The notes: generated by a model from the letters alone, not told the origin. 64,000 bases of DNA from CSP1-1 sp035620615 (GCA_035620615.1 DASPGM010000005.1:117061-181060), one strand, 5' to 3'; numbered from the stretch's first letter, positions 27,895 through 38,160 are shown. Numbers and translations are program-made.

Positions 27895-27936
27895 ATTTGA
27901 CATAATTTTTATGATTAACCCATTTTAATCAAATTA

Positions 27937-28716
27937 ATGAATAAATTTCTAGATGAGATTAAAAATCAAGATTATATTGCAATTACAAAAAAAATTGAAG
28001 TTTTTCTTAAAAATCAAGTTGCAACAAGTAATACAAATGGTCTGATTTTAGGCCTAAGTGGCGGAGTTGACTCTGCCGTAATTGTCCATCTATGTTCTAG
28101 AGTACTAAAAGAAAAAACACTTGCATTAATTATGCCTGATACAAAAATATCACCAAAAGAAGAAACGGAAAATGCTATAAAAATTATTGAAAAATTAGGA
28201 ATTGAATACAAACTACTTGACATCAATCCAATAATTTTGGAATATTCAAAATACATTATACCGAATGAACGTGCGTTAGGAAATTTAAGAGCACGAATTA
28301 GAGCAAGTCTACTGTATTATTATGCAAATTCAAATAATTTACTAGTTGTTGGTTCAAGTGATAAAAGTGAATTTCTCATTGGATATTTTACAAAATTTGG
28401 GGATGGAAGCTCAGACATTCTTCCTATTGTTTCACTTTATAAAACCCAAGTAAGAGAGCTTGGACGATTTTTGGGAATACCAGAAAATATCATTTCACAA
28501 AAAAGCAGCCCAAATTTATGGAAAGGGCAAACCGCTGAAAATGAAATTGGTATAAAGTATGAAGAAATCGATATAATTTTATACTGTCTTTTTGAAAAAA
28601 AATTCTCAGTAGAAGAAACCGTAAAGGAAACCAGTATTGAAAAAAACATAGTTGAAAAAATCTACCAGATGTACAAAACAAGCGAACATAAGAGAATAAC
28701 TGCAGCAAGAATATGA
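27937..28716 (+). CDS. nadE: NAD+ synthetase (ammonia-type)
   Basis: 259 residues. ATP pyrophosphatase P-loop SGGVDSA at 41-47, then 'GSSDKSEFLIGYFTKFGDGSSDILPI' of the deamido-NAD pocket. No glutaminase domain, so ammonia is the nitrogen donor, which suits an ammonia oxidiser. It amidates nicotinate adenine dinucleotide to NAD. The cysS gene starts 16 nt downstream. Confidence 0.97.
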   Translation: MNKFLDEIKNQDYIAITKKIEVFLKNQVATSNTNGLILGLSGGVDSAVIVHLCSRVLKEKTLALIMPDTKISPKEETENAIKIIEKLGIEYKLLDINPIILEYSKYIIPNERALGNLRARIRASLLYYYANSNNLLVVGSSDKSEFLIGYFTKFGDGSSDILPIVSLYKTQVRELGRFLGIPENIISQKSSPNLWKGQTAENEIGIKYEEIDIILYCLFEKKFSVEETVKETSIEKNIVEKIYQMYKTSEHKRITAARI

Positions 28717-28732
28717 TGAAAGGAATTAAAAA

Positions 28733-30127
28733 ATGAAGATCCATGACACGCTATCTAAAAATGAAAAAGAACTGGATACTTCTTCTAAAGTTAGAATCTA
28801 TCTATGTGGAGTCACAGTATATGATGAATCACATATTGGGCATGCAAGAACTATAATTATTTTCGAGGTATTGCGTCGATATTTAGAATCTAAGGGAATA
28901 GAGGTAGAGTTTATTCAAAACTTTACCGATGTAGATGACAAAATTATCAATAAAGCAAAGCTAGAAAATTTGCGTGCGTCAGCAATTAGTTCACGATATA
29001 TTGAAAAATACTATAATGATTTTGATGATCTAAATATTATTAGAGCAACAAAATATCCTCGAGCCACAGAGCATATTCAAGATATGCTAGATTTAATTCA
29101 AGATTTACTCAAAAAAAATATTGCATATGTTTCTAAAAATGGGGTGTACTTTTCGGTTTCAAAATTTCCTGGATATGGAAAACTGTCAAAGAAAAAAATT
29201 GATGAACTTTTGGTAGGTGCAAGAGTAGAAGTTGATCAAGATAAGAAAGATCCCCTTGATTTTGCATTATGGAAATTCTCAAATGATGATCCTTCTTGGG
29301 ATAGTCCATGGGGCAGAGGAAGACCAGGATGGCATATTGAATGCTCTGCAATGAGTATCAAGTATCTTGGTGAGAACTTTGAAATTCATGGGGGTGGAAG
29401 AGATTTGATTTTTCCTCATCATGAAAATGAAATTGCACAATCAGAATCATATACAGGAAAACCTTTTGCAAAAATTTGGATGCATGTAGGAATGATTACA
29501 ATAAATGGAGAAAAAATGTCAAAATCAAAAGGCAATATCAAATCTATACGCTATGGATTGGAAAATTGGGGGCCTAATATTATTCGATTATTTTGTTTGT
29601 CAGGACATTATTCAAAACCTATAGATTATTCTGAAGAACTATTACAAGAAAATATTACAAAGTGGCGGCAAGTTGAATCAGCTTTTTTTGAAATGAAGCT
29701 TGCAGTGGGAACCGGAGATACAATACAGATTAAAAATAATATTAAAGAGTCTCAAAAAAAATTTGAGTTTGCGTTAGAAAATGATTTGGATACGCATCTT
29801 GCCGTACAAGAATTTTTTAAATTTGTAAATCAGATAAACCAACTTGCAGCCTCAGATTCCTTAACAAATACAATAGCTAGTGATGCATTACCATATTTTG
29901 AAAAAATGGCAAATATTTTAGGATTAGTGCTTCCAAAGATTTCTGAAGAAGAAATTAGTACAATAAATGAACTTATCAAAAAGCGAGAGTTACTTAGAGT
30001 TGAGAAAAAATTTGCTGATGCAGATATGATTAGAGATCAGATATCCAAGATGGGCATCGTGTTAATTGATCATAAAAATAGGACTACATGGATGAAAAAA
30101 GAAGAAATAAAATCCGAGAAACAATAA
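28733..30127 (+). CDS. cysS: cysteinyl-tRNA synthetase
   Basis: 464 residues. Zinc-binding Cys25 in 'YLCGVTVYD', HIGH at 34-37, 'GGGRDLIFPHHENE' with further zinc ligands, and KMSKS at about 261-265. The C-terminal helical DALR-type domain is present. It charges tRNA-Cys. Converges on the large FN3 surface protein, 8 nt between stops. Confidence 0.97.
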   Translation: MKIHDTLSKNEKELDTSSKVRIYLCGVTVYDESHIGHARTIIIFEVLRRYLESKGIEVEFIQNFTDVDDKIINKAKLENLRASAISSRYIEKYYNDFDDLNIIRATKYPRATEHIQDMLDLIQDLLKKNIAYVSKNGVYFSVSKFPGYGKLSKKKIDELLVGARVEVDQDKKDPLDFALWKFSNDDPSWDSPWGRGRPGWHIECSAMSIKYLGENFEIHGGGRDLIFPHHENEIAQSESYTGKPFAKIWMHVGMITINGEKMSKSKGNIKSIRYGLENWGPNIIRLFCLSGHYSKPIDYSEELLQENITKWRQVESAFFEMKLAVGTGDTIQIKNNIKESQKKFEFALENDLDTHLAVQEFFKFVNQINQLAASDSLTNTIASDALPYFEKMANILGLVLPKISEEEISTINELIKKRELLRVEKKFADADMIRDQISKMGIVLIDHKNRTTWMKKEEIKSEKQ

Positions 30128-30135
30128 AACTAAAT

Positions 30136-32859
30136 TTATTTTCTCAAATTTTTATGCCAAAGATTTCGTCTTACAGCCAATAATGCAAATGTTGGGAGTA
30201 CAAAATACATTCCTATATTTAACAAAATAATTCCTATACCATAAGAAAGTACTTCACTTTCTGAATCAATATCAACATAATTTAGAATAGAAAGTGAAGT
30301 AATCATAGGAGTAATCGTAATCTTTACTGCTTCCTTGAAAATTGGATTTTCACGCTCAATATCGGCTATGGTTGGAGAAAATGAATAGTAAAATTGGTTA
30401 AATCCATCCATAAAGATACTTCCAGAGTTAGTTTGAAGCAATGTTGTGTCTCTTAACTCTCTAAGCGATTGTACTTGGATGGCAAGCTCAGAACCATATG
30501 TAGCTGTAGCAATTAGACATCCTCCACCTGAATTATTTTTAGTAGCTTCACAATACCCCTCGACCCATATTGTACCAGGTCCACATTCACCTGTTGGTGG
30601 TTCTGGCGGTTTTTCTTTAACAGGTTCTTGTTCTGATACCCCTACTGCCTCGTAGATAGTGTAGCCAGGATAATTTGTATCAAACCATTCTTTGTAGGCA
30701 GGCTCTGTGTTATATCTATTAATGTAATATTGCGGATCTTGCTTTGGATCTACAAATGATAAAATTGGTTTTGTAGAATTTACAGTAAAGGCTCCAGGAA
30801 TTGCTAACTCTATAGCTTCTTCAATTGTATAATCGGGATAATTTGTATCAAACCATTCTTTGTAGGCAGGCTCGGTGTTATATCTGTCAAGATAATATTT
30901 TGCTCCTTGTTTTGGATCTACAAAGTCTGGAATATTTTTAATTGGTTCTTTTTCTTTTTCAGGAAGAGTCTTTGTGCTAGTTTCAGAAGATGGGGAGCTA
31001 GTACCAATGGAGTTTATTGCTGATACTCTATAGTGATAAATTGTATCAGATTTGAGTCCAGTATGAGAAAAGGTAGTGCTTCTACCAGCATCAGCTGAAA
31101 GTACATTAAATGCACCATTTTCTATTTTTACTTCGATTTTATATCCAGTAATTGTTTTTCCACCATCGTTTGTCGGGGCCTTCCATGAAAGATTAATTTG
31201 ATTTTGAGATACAGCGGTAGCAATTAGTGAAGTAGGGGGATTTGGTTTAGTATCTGGTTGTGGCGGAGTAGAGCTTGCAGTAGGAGTTGCAGATGCTTCA
31301 TTAGAAGCACTACTGGCCCCTACGGTATTAACTGCATAAACTTTGTATGTATAAGTAACGTCAGGGGTACGTTCTACATGTGAATAAGTTTTAGAGGTAC
31401 TTCCCGTATTTGATGTGAGTGTAACATAATTTCCTGTACCAACTTTAACATCTATTCTATATCCAGTTATTGGGCTTCCACCATCATTTACTGGTGCATT
31501 CCAAAGCAAGTTAATTTGTATAGGAGAAACAGCCGTAGCTGTAAGACCAGTAGGTGCACCAGGAACTTTGAATTGAGATGGGGGTTTTGAAGAAAGAGTA
31601 GGAGTGGCAGTAGCTGTGTTTGAAACATCGGTACTTGTGCCCATACTGAATCTAGCTTTAACCACATAAGTGTACGAGGTTCCGGTTGTAAGTCCAGTAA
31701 GAGTGTAGCTCGTATTTTTATCGTTGGTTTCTTTTACTGTATCATAGACTCCTGGGGAAAATTGTTTTTGGATTGTATAACCAACTATATTACTGCCATA
31801 TGTTTGGGATGGAGCAGTCCACGTAAGTAAAATTTCAGTTGGCGAGATATCGTCAGCAACCAAATTAGTTGGAATTGTAGTATGAATTGGTTTGGCAGAT
31901 ACAACACTTGATGCAACACTAGTTCCCGCAGGATTAATTGCATAAATCCTATAGCTATACTGTGTGTTCTCGGTTAGATCATTATGAGTGTAAGTTATAC
32001 TTAGACCAGGATCAGCTAGAACAGTATAGTTTCCTGAAGTCTTAAATTCTATTTTATAACCTGTAACGTCAGGGCCATCATTGGGCAAAGGCTCTGCCCA
32101 AGATAATACAATTTTTGTTGGCCCACCAGATTCTGCTTTAAATGATCTTGGTGGATTTGGAGCAATATTTTGAGTTGGAGAAGTGGAAGTTGTTTTTGGA
32201 GTTGCTGTAGATTCGTTTGAAGTGGAACTTGTTCCAACTGAGTTTATAGCAGAAACTTTGTATGTGTATTTAGTGTTGGTTGTAAGACTTGAATGTGTAT
32301 AGGTAGTAACTGTGTTACCAGTATTTGCAACAAGTGTAGTGTAAGAGCCACTTTCTATTTTTACTTCAATCTTGTATCCAATTACAGGTGGACCATTATT
32401 TGATGCAGGCTGAATCCAAGTTAGCTTGTTTGATGTTGAAGAAATATCTACTGCACTAAGCGAAGTTGGGGAATTTGGAGGAATGTTTTCAAGAGGTTGA
32501 GAACCTGGTTTTGGAGTAGCTACTGCCTCAGAAGATGGGGAACTTGCACCAATCGAGTTAATTGCAGATACACGATAAATGTAGGTAGATTGCGTAGTCA
32601 GCCCGGTATGAGAATATTTTGTAGTTGCATTCCCAGTATTTGCAACCAAGTTAGTATAAGAGCCGTCTGCAGTCTTGTATTCAATTTTATATCCTGTGAT
32701 AGCAGAACCACCATTATTTTGTGGTGTAGACCAGAATAGATCTATTCGTGTAGGAGATACATCAAAAGCCTGGAGATTAGTAGGTTTGTCTGGAACGGTT
32801 GTAGTTTGAGCCTCGATTTCTGTGAATGATATCGAATAGAGAAATGCTGAAAAAAGCAA
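30136..32859 (-). CDS. secreted six-FN3-domain surface protein with C-terminal CFI-box-like sorting domain
   Basis: 907 residues. TTG start at 32859 with a short signal peptide ending 'EIEAQ'; the frame is open further upstream without ATG/GTG. Six fibronectin type III domains (about 25-625), then two copies of a module with 'YYL/INRYNTEPAYKEWFD', a 'CGPGTIW...GYC' pair, and from Cys781 a 127-residue C-terminal domain: GGGCLIATATYGSE, 'YYSFSPTIAD', a transmembrane segment near 875-895 and a basic tail. The same C-terminus occurs at 35019 and 51309. Probably a cell-surface adhesin or scaffold anchored in the membrane. Confidence 0.85.
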   Translation of the reverse strand: MLFSAFLYSISFTEIEAQTTTVPDKPTNLQAFDVSPTRIDLFWSTPQNNGGSAITGYKIEYKTADGSYTNLVANTGNATTKYSHTGLTTQSTYIYRVSAINSIGASSPSSEAVATPKPGSQPLENIPPNSPTSLSAVDISSTSNKLTWIQPASNNGPPVIGYKIEVKIESGSYTTLVANTGNTVTTYTHSSLTTNTKYTYKVSAINSVGTSSTSNESTATPKTTSTSPTQNIAPNPPRSFKAESGGPTKIVLSWAEPLPNDGPDVTGYKIEFKTSGNYTVLADPGLSITYTHNDLTENTQYSYRIYAINPAGTSVASSVVSAKPIHTTIPTNLVADDISPTEILLTWTAPSQTYGSNIVGYTIQKQFSPGVYDTVKETNDKNTSYTLTGLTTGTSYTYVVKARFSMGTSTDVSNTATATPTLSSKPPSQFKVPGAPTGLTATAVSPIQINLLWNAPVNDGGSPITGYRIDVKVGTGNYVTLTSNTGSTSKTYSHVERTPDVTYTYKVYAVNTVGASSASNEASATPTASSTPPQPDTKPNPPTSLIATAVSQNQINLSWKAPTNDGGKTITGYKIEVKIENGAFNVLSADAGRSTTFSHTGLKSDTIYHYRVSAINSIGTSSPSSETSTKTLPEKEKEPIKNIPDFVDPKQGAKYYLDRYNTEPAYKEWFDTNYPDYTIEEAIELAIPGAFTVNSTKPILSFVDPKQDPQYYINRYNTEPAYKEWFDTNYPGYTIYEAVGVSEQEPVKEKPPEPPTGECGPGTIWVEGYCEATKNNSGGGCLIATATYGSELAIQVQSLRELRDTTLLQTNSGSIFMDGFNQFYYSFSPTIADIERENPIFKEAVKITITPMITSLSILNYVDIDSESEVLSYGIGIILLNIGMYFVLPTFALLAVRRNLWHKNLRK

Positions 32860-32975
32860 TATTATGATAAACTTTTGATTCGTAGTTAGGATTCCAAAGA
32901 ATAGTTTTAGAAACTAGTGAATTAAAGATTGTATTGCTTTGAATCAATTTCTGTCAATTAAGCAGCTATTTTGAG

Positions 32976-34187
32976 CTATTTCTTAGAAGCACTTACAAGA
33001 CAGATTACATCTCGGTCTCGTAGCTGATAAGTTACTGGCAATCGTAACTTGTATCTTAGATCCTTACCATATAGGAGTCCTTTTGGTAAATCAGTGTGTA
33101 TTTCTTTTGCCAAGTCTGCAACAGTTGCTCCGTCTTTCATTAAAATCAAATCTGGTAAAACTCTACCTTTTTTATCCGATAGTTTTTCTTCATTTGCAAC
33201 AGGATATATTGAATTCATTTTTAATAATTTAAAGACAACAATGTTTATGGCAAATTGAACGCCTGTCCTCATATATTCCCCCATTATGCCACGCTGGATA
33301 AATTCCAAGGCATCTTTTTGTTTTTCATTTAGTTCTTCTGGATGAATTATATCAAATTGTTCAGAGCCTGGAGAATATTTTATTAAATCTTTTTGCTCTG
33401 CTCTTCTTAGACTTAATTCACTGTCAGCACTTGCTGGCACAACTATCATATCATTATAACGTTCTCGTAACCTATCAAAAATTTTATCTCCTCCTTCAAT
33501 GTCAATTTTATTTGCAACGATTAGAGTTGGTTTTGAAATCTTTCTAAGATATGCAGCAAATTTTTTTGTATCTTGTGCGTCAAAATCGTCAAACTTTTTT
33601 TCATCAAGTCCAGTAGCTTTTAGTGTCTCTTTTACATGGTCTTTGTTGACACCAATACCACGATATAGTTCAGTAAATACTTCAGCCTTATCAGATTCAG
33701 ATTGAAGAAGTTTAGAAACCTTATCACGATTTCCTTCAAGGATTTTATGATACCACATAATTAGTTCTTCTTCAATATCTGCAAAATCAGATATTGGATC
33801 TCCTGAACCTTTTTCAGTTATTTTTCCAGATGAATCTACACTTCCAGAAACATCTACGATATGAAGTAAGGCATCGGATTGAGCAGCAATTGAAAGAAAT
33901 TGATTTCCCAATCCTTTTCCTTTCCAAGCATCTTTAATCAAACCAGGAAGATCAATAATCTCAATTGGGATGTATCGCCATCCATCACTACATTTTGAAT
34001 TATTGGGATTGTCAGTTACATGAAATTCAGGATGAACGCAAAGAGAGATAGCATAAGCTGTTGCAGACTCTGCTTTTTTTGTAGTAAAAGGATATGTAGA
34101 AATTTCAGATGAAGATAGAGTGGCTGCATTAAAAAAGGTGGTCTTGCCGGTATTAGTTTTGCCAATAAGACCGATTTTAATCGGCAT
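32976..34187 (-). CDS. Obg/YchF-family GTPase (archaeal form) with TGS domain
   Basis: 403 residues. P-loop GKTNTGKTT at 9-17, switch region 'EIIDLPGLIKDAWKGKGLGNQFL', 'ANKID' base-recognition motif, and a C-terminal TGS-like domain ('LPKGLLYGKDLRYKLRLPVTYQLRDRDVI' region). Obg-like GTPases associate with ribosomes and stress signalling. The archaeal subgroup is uncharacterised. A longer insertion than in bacterial YchF lies between the G1 and G3 motifs. Confidence 0.9.
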   Translation of the reverse strand: MPIKIGLIGKTNTGKTTFFNAATLSSSEISTYPFTTKKAESATAYAISLCVHPEFHVTDNPNNSKCSDGWRYIPIEIIDLPGLIKDAWKGKGLGNQFLSIAAQSDALLHIVDVSGSVDSSGKITEKGSGDPISDFADIEEELIMWYHKILEGNRDKVSKLLQSESDKAEVFTELYRGIGVNKDHVKETLKATGLDEKKFDDFDAQDTKKFAAYLRKISKPTLIVANKIDIEGGDKIFDRLRERYNDMIVVPASADSELSLRRAEQKDLIKYSPGSEQFDIIHPEELNEKQKDALEFIQRGIMGEYMRTGVQFAINIVVFKLLKMNSIYPVANEEKLSDKKGRVLPDLILMKDGATVADLAKEIHTDLPKGLLYGKDLRYKLRLPVTYQLRDRDVICLVSASKK

Positions 34188-34221
34188 GACTAAATTTTCA
34201 CGTGTGAATATTTATCTCTGC

Positions 34222-34593
34222 CTACAGGTCTTTTTGTAAATTTTCCTTTAATTTTTTGCACGTATTTTTAATCTCCTCTATTGACCAGTTTATTTCATCT
34301 AATTCGGCTTGAGTTAAATCATCATTCCATTTGTCAAGAGAAATTTTTGTTATCTGGGTACAATGATATAAAAGCGCCCAGTAAGGGTGATGCTCCGCAG
34401 TGGTGTAAGATAGCTCAGATACATCTTCAATCCCATTTTTAGCACGGGATAAAGAATCAAAGTTTTCTCCAAATATTTTTATAATATTTGATTCAAGGTT
34501 TTCTTCAATTTTTAACATTACATTTTTTTGTTCAAAAGATTTTACAAGCTCTAAAAGAGCTTGATAAAAATCAGAAAATTCTTTTTCAGTCAT
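34222..34593 (-). CDS. all-helical protein of unknown function
   Basis: 123 residues, predicted almost wholly alpha-helical, acidic, with a central 'TAEHHPYWALLYHCTQITKIS' stretch that holds two adjacent His. The ATG directly follows the stop of the CoA-binding protein gene, so the two are probably co-translated. No family recognised. Confidence 0.6.
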   Translation of the reverse strand: MTEKEFSDFYQALLELVKSFEQKNVMLKIEENLESNIIKIFGENFDSLSRAKNGIEDVSELSYTTAEHHPYWALLYHCTQITKISLDKWNDDLTQAELDEINWSIEEIKNTCKKLKENLQKDL

Positions 34594-35007
34594 TTATTGA
34601 AATAAGCGTTGGTGTTCTGCCAACATACATCTATTAAAAACAACTTTGATTCCTTCTTTTCGTGCTAAATCTTCTGCTTTCTCATTATGAATTCCTTCTT
34701 GTAGCCAAATTACCTTAGGTTTCATTTTGATTGCCTCTTCTACAAATGGAAATACCTCTTCGGATGGTCGAAAAATATCTACAATGTCAATTAATTCTGG
34801 TACATCACCTATTTTGTTATAACATTTTTTATTTAGTATCTTATTTGCCGTAGGATTAACAGGAATAATGTTGTATCCGTGTTGAGATAAATATTTGGGA
34901 ACATAATTTGCTGCTTTTTCTTGGTTTTTTGATATGCCAATTACTGCTACATTCTTTAATGAAAAAATTTCTTTTATTTCCTGATCAGAATATGAATCTC
35001 TTTCCAC
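34594..35007 (-). CDS. CoA-binding (YccU-like) Rossmann protein
   Basis: 137 residues, GTG start. 'NVAVIGISKNQEKAANYVPKYLSQHGYNIIPVNP' is the nucleotide loop of the CoA_binding domain, then 'DIVDIFRPSEEVFPFVEEAI' and 'VIWLQEGIHNEKAEDLAR' with 'NRCMLAEHQRL' at the end. This matches small CoA-binding proteins related to the succinyl-CoA synthetase alpha N-domain. The role is unknown; CoA sensing or protein CoAlation are suggestions for the family. Confidence 0.9.
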   Translation of the reverse strand: MERDSYSDQEIKEIFSLKNVAVIGISKNQEKAANYVPKYLSQHGYNIIPVNPTANKILNKKCYNKIGDVPELIDIVDIFRPSEEVFPFVEEAIKMKPKVIWLQEGIHNEKAEDLARKEGIKVVFNRCMLAEHQRLFQ

Positions 35008-35018
35008 ACTTTAATTGT

Positions 35019-36539
35019 TTAATCTTTCTTTATAAGATATTTCTTTGCTTTAACAACTGCAAATGTTGGTGCAACTAAATACATTCCAAGATTCAAAATT
35101 ATTATTCCTATTCCATAACCTAACATCTCTTCTTCAGAATCAATCTCAGCTGCATTGAGAATTGAAAGCGAGCTAAGTAATGGGGTAATGGCAATTTTGA
35201 CTATATTTTTGAACATGGGACTTTCTCGTTCCCAGTCAGCAATTGTTGGTGAAAATGAGTAATAGATTGAATTGAAAACTCCCATAAATGAATTTCCAGA
35301 TTCTGTTTCAAGTATGGTGTTATCCCTCATTTCTCTAAGGATTTGGACTTGTTGAGACATTTCAGAACCATATGCAGCTGTAGCTATAAGACAGCCTCCG
35401 CCTTGTTTGTCTTTAACACATACTCCTTTAACTAAAGTAGTGCCAGTCCCACAAATTCCTGTTTTTGGAGGATCTACCCCAACTGCGTCGTAAATTGTTT
35501 GATTTGGAAAACTATTATCAAACCAAGCTTTGTAATCTGGTTCGTTATTGTATCTATTAATGTAATATTGTGGATCCTCTTCAGGGTCTACAAAAGGAGC
35601 AAGGTTTTTTGGAGGTTTTTGTTCAGAGACAGTACCAGGTATTGCAAGTTCTATAGCTTCTTCAATTGTATAATCTGGATAATTTTTATCAAACCATTCT
35701 TTGTAAGCTGGTTCATTATTGTATCTATCAAGATAATATTTTGCTCCTTTTTTTGGGTCAATAAAGTTTGGAACATTTTGTTTTGGTTCAGGTTCTGGTT
35801 CGACAGGGGGTTTCGTTGTAGTATTTGGAGCGTCTGCAACTTCGTTAACTGTTATTGTCAATGACTCACTATCTTGTGCTTTGCCAGCTTTAACTATTAT
35901 ATCAAAAGTGTATGAACCCGGACCCTGAGCTTCAGTAGGGTTCCACGAAAAGACTCCGCTTTTTGAATCTATTGTTGCACCAGATGGCGAATTATTACCT
36001 AAACTAAAAGAAAGCGTTTCTGTACCTCTATAAGATTCTACCAGGGTTGCGGTAAAAGTTAGAGTGGTTAATTCGTTAATTGATAAATCATTTATTGGTT
36101 TAAGTTCGACAGGGATAGGGTGTGCAGATGGGATAACAAGGGACCCATCCTTTGAAAAATCAAAAAATATTTTGATTCCTTCTTCATATGATTGACCTTG
36201 CTCTGTAAACCCTGTAGCTGAATAGATTCCATGTATTGTAAATTTAGCTTTGTCAAGTTTCAGACTGTCTTCAAACTTCATATCGCTTCCAGCAATTGTA
36301 CTCAATGCCGCAACTAGATTTGTCTCACCTTCACTATCTGGCGGTGTATGTATTGTAATTACAACTAGATCATATACAGTGTCAGTAGTACCTGAAAAAG
36401 TAATCGTATCTCCTGCCACATAGAAGGTATGCTTGTCAGTGTCCAGGGTCAACACATCGGCTTTGGCATTAGGAACTCCAATAGTAATTACACATACAAA
36501 AATTATGAAAATTATTGCAAGATTAACCCTGTTTACCAT
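35019..36539 (-). CDS. secreted Ig-like surface protein with C-terminal CFI-box-like sorting domain
   Basis: 506 residues. Signal peptide (hydrophobic 6-22, ending 'NAKA'). An N-terminal beta domain, then a cadherin/He_PIG-type Ig domain ('SGATIDSKSGVFSWNPTEAQGPG', about 185-232), a Pro/Glu linker, two 'YYL/INRYNNEP.YK.WFD' modules, and from Cys383 the 124-residue domain GGGCLIATAAYGSE...'YYSFSPTIAD'...transmembrane segment...basic KKD tail. A shorter relative of the 30136-32859 protein. Confidence 0.85.
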   Translation of the reverse strand: MVNRVNLAIIFIIFVCVITIGVPNAKADVLTLDTDKHTFYVAGDTITFSGTTDTVYDLVVITIHTPPDSEGETNLVAALSTIAGSDMKFEDSLKLDKAKFTIHGIYSATGFTEQGQSYEEGIKIFFDFSKDGSLVIPSAHPIPVELKPINDLSINELTTLTFTATLVESYRGTETLSFSLGNNSPSGATIDSKSGVFSWNPTEAQGPGSYTFDIIVKAGKAQDSESLTITVNEVADAPNTTTKPPVEPEPEPKQNVPNFIDPKKGAKYYLDRYNNEPAYKEWFDKNYPDYTIEEAIELAIPGTVSEQKPPKNLAPFVDPEEDPQYYINRYNNEPDYKAWFDNSFPNQTIYDAVGVDPPKTGICGTGTTLVKGVCVKDKQGGGCLIATAAYGSEMSQQVQILREMRDNTILETESGNSFMGVFNSIYYSFSPTIADWERESPMFKNIVKIAITPLLSSLSILNAAEIDSEEEMLGYGIGIIILNLGMYLVAPTFAVVKAKKYLIKKD

Positions 36540-36650
36540 ACTAAAGTTATCAAATCAAGATTATTAAAAAACGCGTATAAGTTATTCTGGTAAATTGTTC
36601 TGACCATTTCCACTAGGAACTTTATTTACTGGGAATCTAAGAGGTAGGAC

Positions 36651-37157
36651 ATGGAGTCAGAACCCAAAGATGTTATAGTTTTAGGAGCAATTAAAGGAGG
36701 AGCTAAAAAATTTGATAAAATTAAAAAAATAACAAAAATTGACCCAGAAGAGCTGAATCAGATTCTTGAAAGATTAGAAAGTCGAGGTTTGATAATTGTT
36801 GAAACAAAAAAAGGATTTTTTGGCCCTAAAATTGACATGAAAGTAACCGACAAGGGAGAAAAAGAGATTCAGGAAAGAATACACGAACTTGAGGATAATT
36901 GGAAACAGATGAATGTATTAATGAAATCAGGAGATAAACAAAAGCTTCAACAGTATATGGATGATAACAAATCTATTTTGCCTACAATGTTTTTTTTTGG
37001 GATAATTGATATGATAATGTTTTCAACAATGATTGGTTTTTTGGGTTCACAGATGACTGATTACATGCCAGCAGATCAAATTCCCGGAGATGCAGGAGAT
37101 GCCAGTAGCGGAGGAGAAGCTGGCGATGGGGGATTTGACATTGACATTGGATTTTGA
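36651..37157 (+). CDS. winged-helix protein with C-terminal membrane segment
   Basis: 168 residues. Residues 1-75 look like a winged helix (PadR/MarR-like, with 'LNQILERLESRGLIIVETKKGFFGPKIDMKVTDKGEKEI'). A linker helix follows, then a hydrophobic segment near 115-135 ('ILPTMFFFGIIDMIMFSTMIGFLG') and an Asp/Gly-rich tail. It may be a membrane-tethered regulator. Its stop overlaps the birA start by 1 nt (TGATG), so it is co-translated with BirA. Confidence 0.7.
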   Translation: MESEPKDVIVLGAIKGGAKKFDKIKKITKIDPEELNQILERLESRGLIIVETKKGFFGPKIDMKVTDKGEKEIQERIHELEDNWKQMNVLMKSGDKQKLQQYMDDNKSILPTMFFFGIIDMIMFSTMIGFLGSQMTDYMPADQIPGDAGDASSGGEAGDGGFDIDIGF

Positions 37158-38149
37158 TGTATACTTCGTTTGATAACGTTGGATTAGTGAGAGTACTATC
37201 GCTTTTAAAATCACACAATTCTGAATATTTATCAGGACAAGATCTTAGTGATGTATTAAAAATTAGTAGAGTTGCGGTTTGGAAACATATCAAACGTATA
37301 CGCTCATTAGGTTATAAAATTGAATCAAAACAAAAACTTGGATACAAAATTGTTGGAAATACTAAGTTATTACTACCATGGGAAATTATTGATGGACTGA
37401 AAACAAATGTTATTGGTAAACGAGTTTATTATTTTGAAAGTATTGATTCTACACAAAATTTTGCCTCAACCATTTCGAAAAATCCCAAAGAAAATGGAAC
37501 TATAATTGTTTCACGAGTTCAATCCAGTGGCAAAGGACGGCTAGATCGTAAGTGGGTGTCTCCTGATGGCGGATTATGGTTTTCAATAATTTTACATCCA
37601 AAGTTTGATATTTCACTAGCAACACTTTTTCCTCTTGCAGCCTCATTAGCACTATCAATTACAATAAAAAAAATCCTAAAAAAAAAGACAGAAGTAAAGT
37701 GGCCTAATGATGTTACATTAAATCAAAAAAAAGTTGCAGGGATGTTAGTTGATTTATCATTAAAATCAAACTCCATAGAAAGTCTTATTCTAGGAGTTGG
37801 AATTAATTTTAAGATAGACCCAATTAATCTTAAAAAAATAATCAAAAATACTAGAAATTTTTATGGAGTAAATACGTTAACAAAAAAAAATGAAAATACA
37901 AACCCTATCAAACTAATTCAATCGTATCTTTTCGAATTGGAAAAAATTTGCGAAGATCTAGAGGGTGGAAATATTAGAAAAATTATCAAAGAATGGACAA
38001 AAATGTCATCTACAATTGGAAAAAAAGTGACTGTTTTTACTTCCTCGCAAAAAATTACTGGCAAGGCAGTTAAAATTGATGATGACGGTGCCCTAGTAAT
38101 ATTACAAAATAAGAAGCCACTTAGAATTCTAGTGGGGGATGTAGCATAA
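37157..38149 (+). CDS. birA: biotin-[acetyl-CoA carboxylase] ligase / BirA
   Basis: About 330 residues from the ATG at 37157; a TTG just before is also possible. N-terminal HTH ('YLSGQDLSDVLKISRVAVWKHIKRI') makes it the bifunctional repressor type. Catalytic loop 'SSGKGRLDRKWVS' replaces GRGRxGR, and 'VKWPNDV' marks the core, with a C-terminal SH3-like domain. It biotinylates the carrier protein of acetyl/propionyl-CoA carboxylase, the CO2-fixing enzyme of the HP/HB cycle. Confidence 0.95.
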   Translation: MYTSFDNVGLVRVLSLLKSHNSEYLSGQDLSDVLKISRVAVWKHIKRIRSLGYKIESKQKLGYKIVGNTKLLLPWEIIDGLKTNVIGKRVYYFESIDSTQNFASTISKNPKENGTIIVSRVQSSGKGRLDRKWVSPDGGLWFSIILHPKFDISLATLFPLAASLALSITIKKILKKKTEVKWPNDVTLNQKKVAGMLVDLSLKSNSIESLILGVGINFKIDPINLKKIIKNTRNFYGVNTLTKKNENTNPIKLIQSYLFELEKICEDLEGGNIRKIIKEWTKMSSTIGKKVTVFTSSQKITGKAVKIDDDGALVILQNKKPLRILVGDVA

Positions 38150-38160
38150 AGTGTTGGAAG

